Of a stretch of 64,000 nt of DNA, positions 1 to 9,574 are shown piece by piece. The DNA is from Cantharellus purpuraceus (lineage: Eukaryota; Basidiomycota; Agaricomycetes; Cantharellales; Hydnaceae). The first letter of the stretch is position 1, and every line of letters starts with the position of its first letter. The notes beneath the pieces are model-generated. The model did no database searches. It worked only from the letters and a program-made list of their open reading frames with translations, and had not been told where the DNA came from. The DNA lies in assembly GCA_025174535.1 (NCBI GenBank), contig JALBUN010000004.1, forward strand, positions 124,001-188,000, given 5' to 3'. The position numbers and the translations under genes were made by a program.

Positions 1-1290
1 CCTCTTGACCCAAAATTGTGCCATGACATTGTAAGGGCACACCACAATACTCACATTACAGGTCACCCTGGTCGCTGGAGAACAACAGAACTTGTGTCCC
101 ACAGCTACTGGTGGCCTGGATTTGGACAATACATTGCCAAATACGTCAAGGGATGTGACCTCTGCAATCGGACAAAAACTTTCCCTGCTCCTCCTATGGG
201 TAAACTCCTGCCTAATCGTGTCCCAGATTGGAGGTGGCAAGTGATATCTGTTGACCTTATTGTAGAACTACCCATCAGCCATGGCTATGATGCACTCCTT
301 GTCGTTGTGGACCGTCTTTCCAAATGAGCACATGTTATCCCTACCACCTCTGACATCAACTCCATAGGAGTTGCACGACTTTTCCGAGACCATGTGTGGA
401 AATACCATGGCCTTCCTGAGGAGATCATCAATGACCGTGGCACCCAGTTTGTCTCTCAATTTATGCGCGAGCTCAATAAGCTTTTGGGGATCAAGGTTGC
501 AGCATCCACAGCATATCATCCACAAACCGATGGTCAGACGGAAAGGGTCAATCAAGAAATTGAACAATACTTGAGGCTTTTCGTCAATCAGCGCCAGGAT
601 GACTGGATTGAGTGGGTTCCTCTTGCCGAATTCACATACAACAACCACATCCACTCCTCCATGCAATCAACCCCCTTCATGCTTGATACAGGCCAACACC
701 CAAGGCTTGGGCTAGAGCCAATCCGAGAGACACGACTTGAAGCACTGGAAGAATTCACTGAGCATATGGAGACGGCCACCACTGAGGCTCGCTCTGCCCT
801 GGAAAAGGCAGCAGATGATATGGCACGATTCTATGATGCCCATCGGCAAGCAGCCCCAGTATACAAACTTGGTGACAAGGTCTGGCTCAATGCACAAAAT
901 ATCACCACCACCCGTCCAACCAAGAAACTTGATCACAAATGGTTAGGACCGTATATGATTAATAAGGTGGTCTCACGAAATGCCTATGGCCTACAACTTC
1001 CCCCAATCTTTGGCCACACTCATCCAGTGTTCTCTGTTGTCTTACTCTGTCCTTATGAAAAGGATCCCATCCCTGAACACCAGTCATCTCCTCCACCACC
1101 TCCAGTCATTTGAGATGGAGTACAGGAATACGAAGTTGAGAAGATCCTTGACAGCAGAGTTTTCTGAGGAAGACTGGAATACCTGGTGCGTTGGAAGGGC
1201 TATGGAGCTGCTGACGACCTCTGGATCCCAGCTAAGGATGCCAGTGGGGCTAGAAGGTGCATTGCAGACTTCCATCGGGAAAATCCTGAA
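1..1290 (+). pseudogene. gypsy pol C-terminus: integrase plus chromodomain, three in-frame TGA
   Basis: One reading frame is open across the segment except for TGA at 325-327, 1111-1113 and 1168-1170. It encodes the zinc-binding HHCC domain (H..HH then CDLC), the DDE core (Asp in ISVDLIVELP, Asp in NDRGTQF, Glu after DGQTERVNQ), a GPY/F motif (WLGPY near 940) and a chromodomain (EYEVEKILDS, then LVRWKGYG, about 1125-1290). Integrase inserts the cDNA; the chromodomain is thought to direct it to heterochromatin. The stops at 325 and 1168 sit where relatives commonly have Arg, which fits CGA-to-TGA decay. The 5' end of pol is outside the window. Confidence 0.88.
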
Positions 1291-1495
1291 GCCCCAAGGT
1301 GTATTTCGGCAGCCACCTATGTGGCTCTTCCCTTCAGACGGTTTGAAAACTTCACAGAACCTCCCAAACAGGTCCTCTTTGATTGGACAGCTGGCAGGAA
1401 CCCAACACGTGGTATTGGACACATTTCAGAGCCGCAGAATAGGCACAGTGAAGCTTAGCGCTCACCAAATTCATCCATGCCAAAATTCCACTAAC

Positions 1496-1505
1496 TGTAT
1501 ATAAG
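1496..1505 (+). promoter_or_regulatory. TATA-like box before the extra ORF
   Basis: TGTATATAAG lies 60 bp upstream of the ATG at 1565, with a pyrimidine-rich leader between. It is outside the LTR, so if used it would give the extra ORF its own transcript. Inference only. Confidence 0.35.
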
Positions 1506-1564
1506 CCAGTGAATCCACTTCCCCTTCCTCAGTAAAACCATCATCGTTCACTACCCAACCCACC

Positions 1565-1777
1565 ATGCCTTACCAGTCTGAATCCACCCCTCTATGCTCA
1601 CTCCATTCCTACCCATCAATCACTTGGTCAGTTGACTCAAGGGATACTGCACGTGCTGTAGAGGATTATTGTCAAGAATTTATTCAAGGAATATTACAAT
1701 CTATTGGAGCAAGAAGGGGGAGTTTTATGATAAGAAAAAGTTGTGAAAAGTTTGGGAATTTTTTGATTAAGGGATGA
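1565..1777 (+). pseudogene. env-position ORF of gypsy element E (70 aa remnant)
   Basis: This lies between the chromodomain and the polypurine tract. The predicted 70-aa peptide has no known domain. Its N-terminal part contains SITWSVDSRD, which resembles SHWSLDTED near the start of the longer ORF at 4488-4922. It lacks the IGDP motif seen in the two related copies, so it is probably truncated or frameshifted. Function unknown. It may simply be a decayed host-derived or env-like insertion. Confidence 0.4.
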
Positions 1778-1855
1778 GGAGAAGGTGTTTTTTCGATTTT
1801 ATTTTGTGAGCCATCCTTTCGTTCTACGGGGGTGGCTACTACTCAAAAAGGGAGG

Positions 1856-2495
1856 TATTATGATGATTTTCATTCGTCATAAACCTCAAGTCAAACGGGT
1901 AAAAACTCCTTTCTCTGTAAAAAGTTTTTCCCCATGACATCACATATTATCAGTATCCACATCATTTCTTTTATCATATGTTTCAATCTTACTAAAAAGT
2001 TTTTTTTTATCATGTGATTGTCAAATTGTATATTAACTACAACTGTGTACGAGTATCAATAAGGAGATTCATTACTCTTAATCCCTTCCAAGCTGCAAAC
2101 AAACAGCTTGTGTCAACTTTCTGTCGTTCCTGGAATAACTCCTAAACGACCTATTCGATTGGAAATCTTTTGCATATCCCATTAGGATATTGCATCAACT
2201 ATTGCTATCTCAAATTACGAACGATTTGGATCATTACATCCATTTCTATTAAGCAAACACTTTTTCGAAGTGTTGCTATTCCCATTTCTGCTCAAATATT
2301 TTGCAGAAGTCCCAGTTCTTAACCAAATATTCTGATATTTGGTAACATTACTCTACTAAACAATATCTTTCCATCGACCCCGCATATATCTGCATCCTTG
2401 CAGTAATTGCTCCCCTATTCAAAATCTACTTCGTCACCATCCCTCACCATCATTTTACACTCACCCACAACACCCCTTCATATCTTTTCTTAACA
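1856..2495 (+). repeat. 3' LTR, family E
   Basis: It follows the polypurine tract directly and ends in CTTAACA. A run tgtatattaac near 2027 could be the LTR TATA region. The ends were inferred from the neighbouring PPT and from the solo LTR of this family (TGTTATG...CATAACA). Confidence 0.55.
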
Positions 2496-2833
2496 ATTAT
2501 AACCTCCCATCTCCACCTCCACAAGTTCATTTCCCCTTCTGGCATCGTAATCCATCAAGACGCCAGACATACTACATTGGGGACCCTCTATTCATTGGCA
2601 ACTATGACATACCATACGCCTTCCAAGGGCTCGCTGGTAAAGTCACCTATGAGGGAGGGGAGATGATACTTGGAGCAGTTTTCAGCACGAACGATCCCAT
2701 ATCCCCCAGAGAGTTCACCATCCCACTTTACCCCAAGGCAGAGAAGAGTCACCATCAACACTCGTCATGGGCTCTACTTTGGCAGAGAGTGAGAAGGGAC
2801 CTTGCAGAGTGCTTCAGGGTGTGTCTCTCTTGA
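2496..2833 (+). pseudogene. env-position ORF fragment of element F
   Basis: The frame has no stop from before 2496 to TGA 2831-2833. The peptide shares with the 4488-4922 ORF the order PPP-x-V, an R-x-P-S region, Y-x-IGDP-[LI]-F, then N and PY-x-F. It ends 40 bp before a polypurine tract. It has no start codon of its own because the upstream part was replaced by element E. Unknown function. Confidence 0.45.
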
Positions 2834-3161
2834 GATGGATGGGACGATAGTGCATATCGAGACGACATGCATTAAGAGGGAGGTGATGTCAGGGTTCAAA
2901 TAAGTCATATTCTATTTTTAGTATTTTCTCTTGACACCCCTATCAGCGCAGCCTGTCAGGGTGCGTCTCCCCTGTTTCATTGCCCCTATCACTTCCCCTA
3001 TCCTTCCTCCCCTATCTTGGTTCTCCTATCCATCTCCATCATTTAGTATAAAGACTTGCCTTGGTGCAGTGTGATCCCCTCAGCTTGATCTCTGAGGATA
3101 TCCACTGTACCAGGTAAGTCCCATGTATTTATCAGAAACGGCTGTATAGACTGAGGATATC
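2496..3161 (+). mobile_element. relic of another gypsy 3' end (element F): extra ORF, PPT and LTR start
   Basis: An open frame to the stop at 2831-2833 contains YYIGDPLFIGN and ends with an Arg-rich tail. A polypurine tract AAGAGGGAGG (2874-2883) follows, then TGATGTCAGG, a plausible LTR start. The LTR has a TATA-like GTATAAAGAC near 3047 and is cut at 3161 by the 1.4-kb repeat unit. No pol remains. Confidence 0.5.
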
Positions 3162-4358
3162 TGTATGGGAACCACCTTTTCCCTATCAAATTCCATTTAT
3201 GCAGCACCAATGTGCTATTCTTTGCTTTTCCATTCCTAAATATCAGCATATATTTGATGCTTGTACCTGGAATGGACTTATTCAAATATTCTCTATTTTT
3301 CCATATTTTTCTGGGAATATTCCATGCAGAACTCGGCCCAGAATCTTTCTGCTGTGCTACAGTTGTGGACCCATAGGCGCCCACAAACCTTCCCACAGCC
3401 GGCTATCCACCTTTGGACCAGGCATTCAGCCTGAATTCAAGCTCAGATGTCTCTGATCAATAAATATTCTCTAACTTGACAACCACAGCCTCTCAGGGCA
3501 CTATTTTCCGTGCAGATCATCACATGAGATGTGGCTATCCATGGCTGTCCAAACCAGTGCAGAAAACAGGGTGGACACCCTTCTTTTTGCCTGATCAGTG
3601 CCTAGTTCAGGGATCAAATCAGCTGATGGGTGATCAAATCAGGTGATTGCCTTGGAATATTCTACCCCTTTCCATAACATTCTAGCTGTTTCCTTCTATT
3701 ATTAGATAGAACTTTCCAGAACCATTATTCAGCTCCTGATCAGTGTTAGTCCAGTGATCAGAACCTGTGATTGGCTTGGAATATTCTACCCCTTTCTTCC
3801 ACCTTCCACAACCTTCCAGTAGCTTCCATCTATTAATAGGTAGAATATTCCAGAAGCATTAGTCAGCCCCTGTAAATACAATATATAAGGAGGCCATTCT
3901 GCCTCTGAAATAGTAACATATCCAACCTATTCTACCCATCTTCTGCACACCAGTGTGACTAGAGTGACATACAGTGTCATCCTCTATCTCAGTAACTGTT
4001 GATTACCAGTTCAAGGATCTTTTACAGTTGTGTAACTGTATTTGATTGCACTCAAAGTAGTGATTGTCCTGCTTTGGGCATGAGTGTAGTATCTACCTCA
4101 CGTGACTACAAATCTACAGGGTGAGATTGTCTGTCAATAGTCCTGCCATTAGTGCTCTTTGTTTAAGTTACTAGTGTGTACTGCCTTTGCAGAGCATTAG
4201 GATCTTGAACTTGTGTGAAGCAGTTGCTAGACTACTTCACACATTGCTGTTACCTGCTTCTGAGTGCCACTGGTTGGACGGTGACGAGCCAGGACGCATC
4301 GAGGACGCATATCGAACCACTCTGACAGTCCAACTCCGCCAGCGTCTTTTCGTATCAA

Positions 4359-4368
4359 CTTTTAAATA
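4359..4368 (+). promoter_or_regulatory. TATA-like box before the 144-aa ORF
   Basis: TTTTAAATAG is 120 bp upstream of ATG 4488, with a pyrimidine-rich leader between. It parallels the TATA-like box before the ORF at 1565. Inference only. Confidence 0.3.
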
Positions 4369-4487
4369 GCACTGCAACTCCCTCTCCACCTCAGTCTCTA
4401 ATTCTAGCCATCGATCCTCACTCATGTTTCATCGCCATCGATCATTATCAGCCTTCTATTCACACTGATCCTTTCATCATCATTCAC

Positions 4488-4922
4488 ATGGCTTCCCATT
4501 CTATTCCCCTCTCCAACATCACTTCTAATAATACGTCACACTGGTCTCTAGACACAGAGGACTATCAAAAATACGCCAAGCTCCACGGGCATGTTAAGCC
4601 ACCTCCACGTGTCAAAATACTTCCAAAACTCTTTCAGCGTCCAAGATCCCCACCATGTCTCTCTTATGCCATTGGCGATCCCATATTCTTTCACAATTCC
4701 GTTGAACCATATACATTCCTCAACATTTCACCTCTATATCGTAACACGGATAGAAGAGTCGAACGTGAGGTGGAATTTCAGTCGCCATCGCTGACCTATC
4801 CTCCCACTTCAATCCGACTCAGGTTACATCGTGTCAGGCAAAGGGACCGAATACTCTTGGAACGGGATACCATATGGAGATGGATCACTAAGACAATAAG
4901 GAGTATTTGTTGTGGATGCTGA
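4488..4922 (+). CDS. env-position small ORF of gypsy element C (144 aa)
   Basis: This is the longest copy of the extra ORF. It starts MASHSIPLSN, contains SHWSLDTED, a PPPRVK stretch, YAIGDPIFFHN about two-thirds of the way to the middle, PYTFLNI, and a basic C-terminus ending in Cys residues (CCGC). No signal peptide, membrane segment or known domain is visible. The ORF overlaps the inferred LTR start (TGTTGTGG, 4908) by about 15 bp, as accessory ORFs in retroelements often do. Two other relics (1565-1777 and 2496-2833) have related peptides at the same place. I cannot assign a function. It could be a conserved accessory protein of this gypsy lineage or a captured gene. Confidence 0.5.
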   Translation: MASHSIPLSNITSNNTSHWSLDTEDYQKYAKLHGHVKPPPRVKILPKLFQRPRSPPCLSYAIGDPIFFHNSVEPYTFLNISPLYRNTDRRVEREVEFQSPSLTYPPTSIRLRLHRVRQRDRILLERDTIWRWITKTIRSICCGC

Positions 4923-5698
4923 CTGAAGTCCTCATGTGACTCAGGGTCAATTAACCTTCGGAGCCGTAGGGAAGATGGTATTGGTGGATGTTTCTATTGT
5001 TCCTTTATATGACTCACCCCTGTTTCATCTTTTAATTCATTCATACACAACTTACTCATCCTTGTTCTATTTTTGGTTCTTTTATTACTCATCACCCCCT
5101 ATTCTTACAAAGATTACCCCTATCTGTCGTTTCATTTCTCCATGATTTCCCCCTTTAGTAGTTCAACTTCACACGCTTCATCAGCTGGCTTGATCAGCAT
5201 TTCTTGCATCATATCGCATCATTTGCTCCTCATATTGTGTCGTTGTGCCCTGGGGATTTGTATATAAAAGGGCGCTAGTTTTCACCTTTGGAATCAATCA
5301 ACAAGTTTTCAGCCAACGCTCTAAAGTCAAAGTCCAAGCTCTAAGTCTACGCTCTACACTCTACATCACAATCCATCATCTCTACACTGAGGTAAAACAC
5401 CTTGGTTCAACGATCAGATTTCCCTCCGCCACCGAGAGGTTGCTTCTCCTGAAACCAGCTTTCGCGTACCTCCCAACCGGGCTCCGCATTGTCATCCAGT
5501 CACAGAGCACGATCAGCCATCAGGACCGACCTTTAGCTCCCATCCCCATCCAACCACAGAGCACTATCCCACTTCCCTGTTACTTACCCCTCACCCTGAT
5601 TGATCTTTGGAGTGCTGAACAACTGCGTTACACACCATCTGTTTGCTAGAACCGTTGCGCGCAGGCTTATAGGATCTATTCCTTAAGCGAACCGACAA
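4908..5698 (+). repeat. LTR, family C (about 790 bp)
   Basis: It starts TGTTGTGG and ends CGACAACA (TGTTGT/ACAACA inverted ends). A strong TATA box, TATATAAAAGGGCGC, sits near 5261, followed by the likely R-U5 region. The last about 370 bp match 61716-62101 on the minus strand. Confidence 0.6.
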
Positions 5699-6025
5699 CA
5701 GTTGGATTCATCCACCTACTTCCTTTAGCCTCTGAGTGCATTCCCCTCTTTTTGGAATATCTGGACCCCTAAGCATCCATGAACTCTAGACTCTGGAAGT
5801 CTTATTCATTTCTTGCTGCTAAGAAATGTATTACTTTTCTGCGTATAGTCTGCATTGACCAATACAAGGAATTGTAACCAAAGTACAAACATTAAATCGT
5901 TTCTGGAGTTGTGCTGCAGCAGGGTTTGATATTCTTCTCAGCTGTTCATTCACGGAATTGTGGTGATTTAGAGTTTGCCCTAACACCATAATTTTGCAGG
6001 TTCCAAAACAGCTACCTTGGAGCGT

Positions 6026-6759
6026 CATTCCCAATACTGAGCATCAATGGACTGTACTAAAGTCCTGAGTTCAGATAGGGTGATGGGTTTGCCTACTCTG
6101 GCAACCTCGTCCTTAATTCAGGATGGAAGGCCATTGTATAACTGGCGTCAGAGTGTAGCATTTCCCCATTGGACATGAGCAGCTAGTTGATTGAACTCAA
6201 CTAGATACTTAGTGATCCTCTGGTTATCACACATTTGGAGATTCTCAAGTTCAGCCTCGGCTTCGGCCTCTGGGTCATGAGGTCTGAAATTGGTCTTCAA
6301 TTCAGACACAAACTCAGAATAGTCATCTAACCAAGAGGCTTTGGAGTCGGAGGTCAGGGTGGGTTCAAACCAATCAAGTGCAGTTCCCTTTAAATAAGAT
6401 AGAGCATAAGTAACTTTAGCACTATCATTGGAGAACACATCAGGACGGTCATGGAAATTGAGGGTGCATTGCGTAAGGAAGGGCTGGAGTTTGCAGGAAT
6501 CAGATCCATCAAAGGTATCTGGTTCTCAGACCTTGGTCTGAGCAGAGGACTTCTTTGGAGACGATAGGGAGTTAGCCAACATGCTGAGGGCTTCTGCAAG
6601 GTTAGGGACTGGGATGGATGAGGGATTGGCTGGAGGAGTGCCTTCCTGGAGTTCAGCCTCAAGCTCCTGATTGGATACTGGAGCTTCTCCAGGGACTTCC
6701 TCAAGGGTAGCGGGTGGTACTCCTGCTTGGATAGAAGTTTGGGTACTTCTGGGGGGCAT
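6026..6759 (-). pseudogene. gypsy gag, family B, three in-frame TGA
   Basis: The frame starts MPPRST at 6759 and runs to the junction with unit D at about 6025. TGA interrupts it at 6526-6528, 6148-6150 and 6118-6120. The gag core LSYLKGTALDWFEP and the following SELKTNF region closely resemble the gag at 62718-63860 (MSYLKGTALDYFEP). The zinc knuckle and all of pol are missing. Gag would form the virus-like particle. The 6526 stop is at the same position (after TKV, before EPD) as in the 62.9-kb gag. Confidence 0.8.
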
Positions 6760-6788
6760 GACAATCAAGGGTAGTAGTTCGTATATAC

Positions 6789-7427
6789 TGTTAAGGGCTG
6801 GGAAACTAGAGGTTCAATGGAGTAACTGGAGTTCGGATGCTAGTGAGGAAAGGGAGGGGACTTTACTGTTCCAGTTCAACCAGAGACAGAATGGGGCAAT
6901 AACTATTGAGTCAGATCAAGTGGACTTGGCTTCAACTTGTGTGTTGCGCCCCCTTGGATCGTCAGTCCAATATTTCAGAGTTTGGAGTATGGAGTTGGAT
7001 CAAGGATCCAGAGTTCAACTTGTCAAGAAAGTACTTGTCAAGAAGCTAGCAACCAAGAAATTGATGGGGCAAACCTTAGTCAATATACGAACTACTGTAA
7101 CAGACAGAGAGTAGCCCATATAAGTATGTGGAGAATTGAATGATAAAACTAAAAGTGATAAGACAATAAGATGGATATGGAGTACAACATGGAAAGGAGT
7201 TCAGAGTTCAGACCCAAGTCTGAACTAATACTAAGCAATATCAAAGAAGAAGGTTTGTTGTAACCCATAAGAAGAAACTACTTATAAGGAGAACAATAAT
7301 GGAGTTTGGAGTTGATGGAGGTAGAGTAGATGGAGGTAGAGTAGATGGAGGTAGAGTAGATGGAGGTAGAGTAAATATAAATAGAGATGGAGTCTGGAGA
7401 TTGGACATGGTGTTACAGGATGTAACA
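6789..7427 (-). repeat. LTR, family B, 5' LTR of the minus-strand gag
   Basis: On the minus strand it starts TGTTACATCC and ends CCCTTAACA, 639 bp, and is followed by GTATATACGAACTAC and then the gag ATG. Partial copies lie at 7428-9092 (minus) and 9292-9574 (plus). It contains a 15-bp tandem repeat (7314-7373). Confidence 0.7.
7314..7373 (+). repeat. 15-bp minisatellite, four units
   Basis: GATGGAGGTAGAGTA is repeated four times head to tail inside LTR B. The second LTR B copy has a different, GGTGGAGAT-rich array at about 9000-9070, so this LTR segment is repeat-prone. Confidence 0.85.
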
Positions 7428-7580
7428 AGGGACTTGTCAAGAAGCCAGCATCCAAGAAGCTGATGAGGTGAATCTTAGTTGATATATGAACAACTGTAAC
7501 ATACACAGAGTAGCCTATATAAGTATGTGGAGAATTGGATGATAAAACTAAAAGTGATAGAACAATAAGACAGATATGGA

Positions 7581-8093
7581 TGTTATGACTATATTCATTA
7601 ACATCCAGATCCCTGTCCAATCCACTCAGATCCCCGCATGTATGAAATCTATACTCCATTTGGAAACTGCCACGTCTCCATCTACCTGTCTGATTGTCAC
7701 CGCGATTCCGCCCATCCGTCTCCAGTTCTGATTGATGCATCAGCATCACCATAGGAACCTGGACATCCATCCCCATCGGACTCAGACATACTCATGTAAG
7801 GCCGTCGGCCTCAGAGACCCATCACTGGAGTAATTATTATTAGATTTCAAATATGTATTTAAGTTGCCCGACTGGGGACTTCATTCCCCAGTTCAAATAT
7901 CGAATCACGCCTAGTTCCTAAGTCCGATCCTAACTCTCTAAGTCGTACTCCATCTCCAAAATCTCAGACACCGGTATTAGTGAGGGCGCAGTACATAAGC
8001 TGAAGCCAAGTCTGTTCTGATCCCTACGACGTGCTCCGACTCCAATGAAACCTCCAACCCAATCTCCGACCCCCAACCAGACCTAGTGCATAA
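7581..8093 (+). repeat. solo LTR, family A, with 5-bp target duplication ATGGA
   Basis: It starts TGTTATGAC and ends GTGCATAACA (TGTTATG/CATAACA inverted ends). It is flanked by ATGGA at 7576-7580 and 8094-8098. The uninterrupted site is visible in LTR B near 7171-7185. It is 513 bp, against 584 bp for the copy at 62102-62685. Confidence 0.85.
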
Positions 8094-8176
8094 CAATGGA
8101 GTACAATATGGAAAGGAGTTTGGAGCTTGGACCAAAGTCTGAACTAATACTAAGTAATATAATAGATGGTGGTTTG

Positions 8177-8930
8177 TGTTATGTGGAAGTAAATCCACTA
8201 TTACAATCCAGGGAATAAACTTGGAGTTATGGGAGAATAGGGGGAGAGGGGATGGGCGGACAGGAGTACAAAGAAGGCTCAGGGGGATCAGAGTGGAGAA
8301 GGGGACAAGTGGAGATGGTTATAGGGATGGTATAGGGAATAGGAGAAGCCCCTGTGAGTTCTAGAACTTCCCAGACATTTTCTTACATTTTATTTCATCA
8401 TTTTTTTGCATCATGGACAACCCCTCACATCATTCCTCCATCACATATTCTATCATTGGTCTAGAACATTTACGAAGGACTTTTACATTCATGAGGCCCC
8501 TTATCATGTATAAATTACACTTGTATTGCCCTTGAACAATTCAGAGTAATTATCTCTCACCCATTCTGTCTGTCTGTTTAAACTATTTGTATTTGGAATA
8601 ACTCCAGAACGAACACATATTTCTACTAGCTTTTGCATATTCTATTAGAATATTGCATACTCTATCTGAATCCTGAATTACGAAGCCATATGACCACTGG
8701 CTACTTTTCTATTGAGCATTTACTCATATCTGAGTCATCTGCTCCTGCTGCCTACTCAAATTATCAATATCTAGACAAGGACTCCACAGAACCGTTTCTA
8801 AACTCATACGAAGATACTCCTAAAGCATATCCTCAATTTGACTATGCATACATCCTGTTCCCATCACTCCCTCGATCACTATTCAACATCTACTCCCCCC
8901 AGCAAGGCAAACTCCAATCATTTCATAACA
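8177..8930 (+). repeat. solo LTR, family E, with 5-bp target duplication GTTTG
   Basis: It starts TGTTATGTGG and ends TTTCATAACA and is flanked by GTTTG at 8172-8176 and 8931-8935. The intact target is GGTTTGTTGTAACCC near 7252. The internal block around 8596-8690 matches the 3' LTR at 1856-2495. An incidental ORF (8633-8941) lies inside it. Confidence 0.8.
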
Positions 8931-9092
8931 GTTTGTTGTAACCCATAAGAAGAAATTACTTATAAGGAGAACAATAATGGAGTTTGGGATTGATGGACAT
9001 GGAGATGATGGAGGTGGAGATGAACAGAGGTGGAGATGGTGGAGGTGGAGATGGTGGAGGTGGAGGTGGACTTGGTGTTACAGGATGTAACA

Positions 9093-9291
9093 ATTCCCCA
9101 GTTTGTATATTGACTCACATCTAGGTCCTAAGTCCAATCCTAACTATCTAAGTCATACTCTGTCTCCAAAATCTCAGACACAGGTATTAGTGAGGGTGCA
9201 GCACATAAGCTGAAGCCAAGTCCGTTCCAACCACCATGACTCTGACTCCAATTCCAAAGATCTGACCCCCCAACAGACCCAGTGCATAACA
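9093..9291 (+). repeat. LTR A 3' fragment
   Basis: This matches the last about 200 bp of LTR A, including CTCAGACA..GGTATTAGTGAGGG, and ends CATAACA at 9291. The 5' part is missing. Confidence 0.7.
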
Positions 9292-9574
9292 TCAACTAAG
9301 TTTGACCTCCATATCTTCTTGGTTGCTAGCTTCTTACAAGTCCCTTCTTGACAAGTCAAACTCCAGATCCCTGATCCAACTCTGTACCTCTGAACTCTGA
9401 AATATTGGGCTGACGATCCAAGGGGGCACAACACATAAGTTGAAACCAAGTCCACTCAATCTGACACCATAGCTCTTGTACCCATCTGTCTCCAGTTGAA
9501 CTGGAAACAGTAAAGTCCTTCATTTCCATCCTCCCAGCTCCAGTCACCCCTTGATCTCCATTTCAACACTAACA
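9292..9574 (+). repeat. LTR B 3' fragment, plus orientation
   Basis: This matches the reverse complement of 6789-7090, with AAATATTGG-CTGACGATCC and a terminal CACTAACA. Opposite orientation to the two other LTR B copies. Confidence 0.7.

Larger units (their letters stand above)
1..2495 (+). mobile_element. Ty3/gypsy chromovirus 3' half (element E), truncated by window edge
   Basis: Order seen: integrase, GPY/F module, chromodomain, a small extra ORF, a polypurine tract (AAAAAGGGAGG, 1845-1855) and a 3' LTR of about 640 bp (1856-2495). The LTR starts TATTATG, close to the TGTTATG start of other LTRs here, and ends in TAACA. A block near 2130-2225 resembles 8596-8690 inside the solo LTR at 8177-8930, so I place both in one LTR family. 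The 5' part of the element lies outside the window. In-frame TGA codons show it is not autonomous. Confidence 0.8.
4274..5698 (+). mobile_element. gypsy relic (element C) inserted in unit D: extra ORF plus 3' LTR
   Basis: The boundaries come from comparison with the uninterrupted second copy of unit D at about 52060. The right border is ACAACA followed by GTTGG. The left border is a deletion that removed the 5' part of the element. Inside are a short open tail, a TATA-like TTTTAAATAG (4359-4368), the 144-aa ORF and an LTR. The LTR 3' half recurs in reverse orientation at 61716-62101. Confidence 0.6.
3162..6010 (+). mobile_element. 1.4-kb terminal-inverted-repeat unit 'D', copy 1, split by a gypsy relic
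   Basis: This matches 50417-52369 over its length, apart from the gypsy relic here (4274-5698) and a MITE in the other copy. Both copies begin TGTATGGGAACC and end GGTTCCAAAACA, an imperfect inverted repeat (10 of 12) of TG...CA type. Without insertions each copy is about 1.42 kb. It contains a polyadenylation-like AATAAA near 3460 and a TATA-like tatataagg near 3893. No protein is recognisable. The ends, TATA box and length suggest a long solo LTR; a non-autonomous element is the alternative. No clear target-site duplication is seen. Confidence 0.6.
7428..9092 (-). repeat. second LTR B copy, truncated and split by two younger LTRs
   Basis: Segments 7428-7580, 8094-8176 and 8931-9092 line up in order with LTR B (6789-7427), ending at GATGTAACA. 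The gaps are exactly LTR A (7581-8093) and solo LTR E (8177-8930). Confidence 0.7.

Noticed and set aside
7971..8093. Initial idea that LTR A ends at CTCAGACA and the rest is a leader
   Set aside because: The ATGGA target duplication and CATAACA end show that the LTR runs to 8093.
8633..8941. 102-aa frame in solo LTR E
   Set aside because: It lies wholly within an LTR defined by target duplications; the counterpart in the 1856-2495 LTR is broken by stops.
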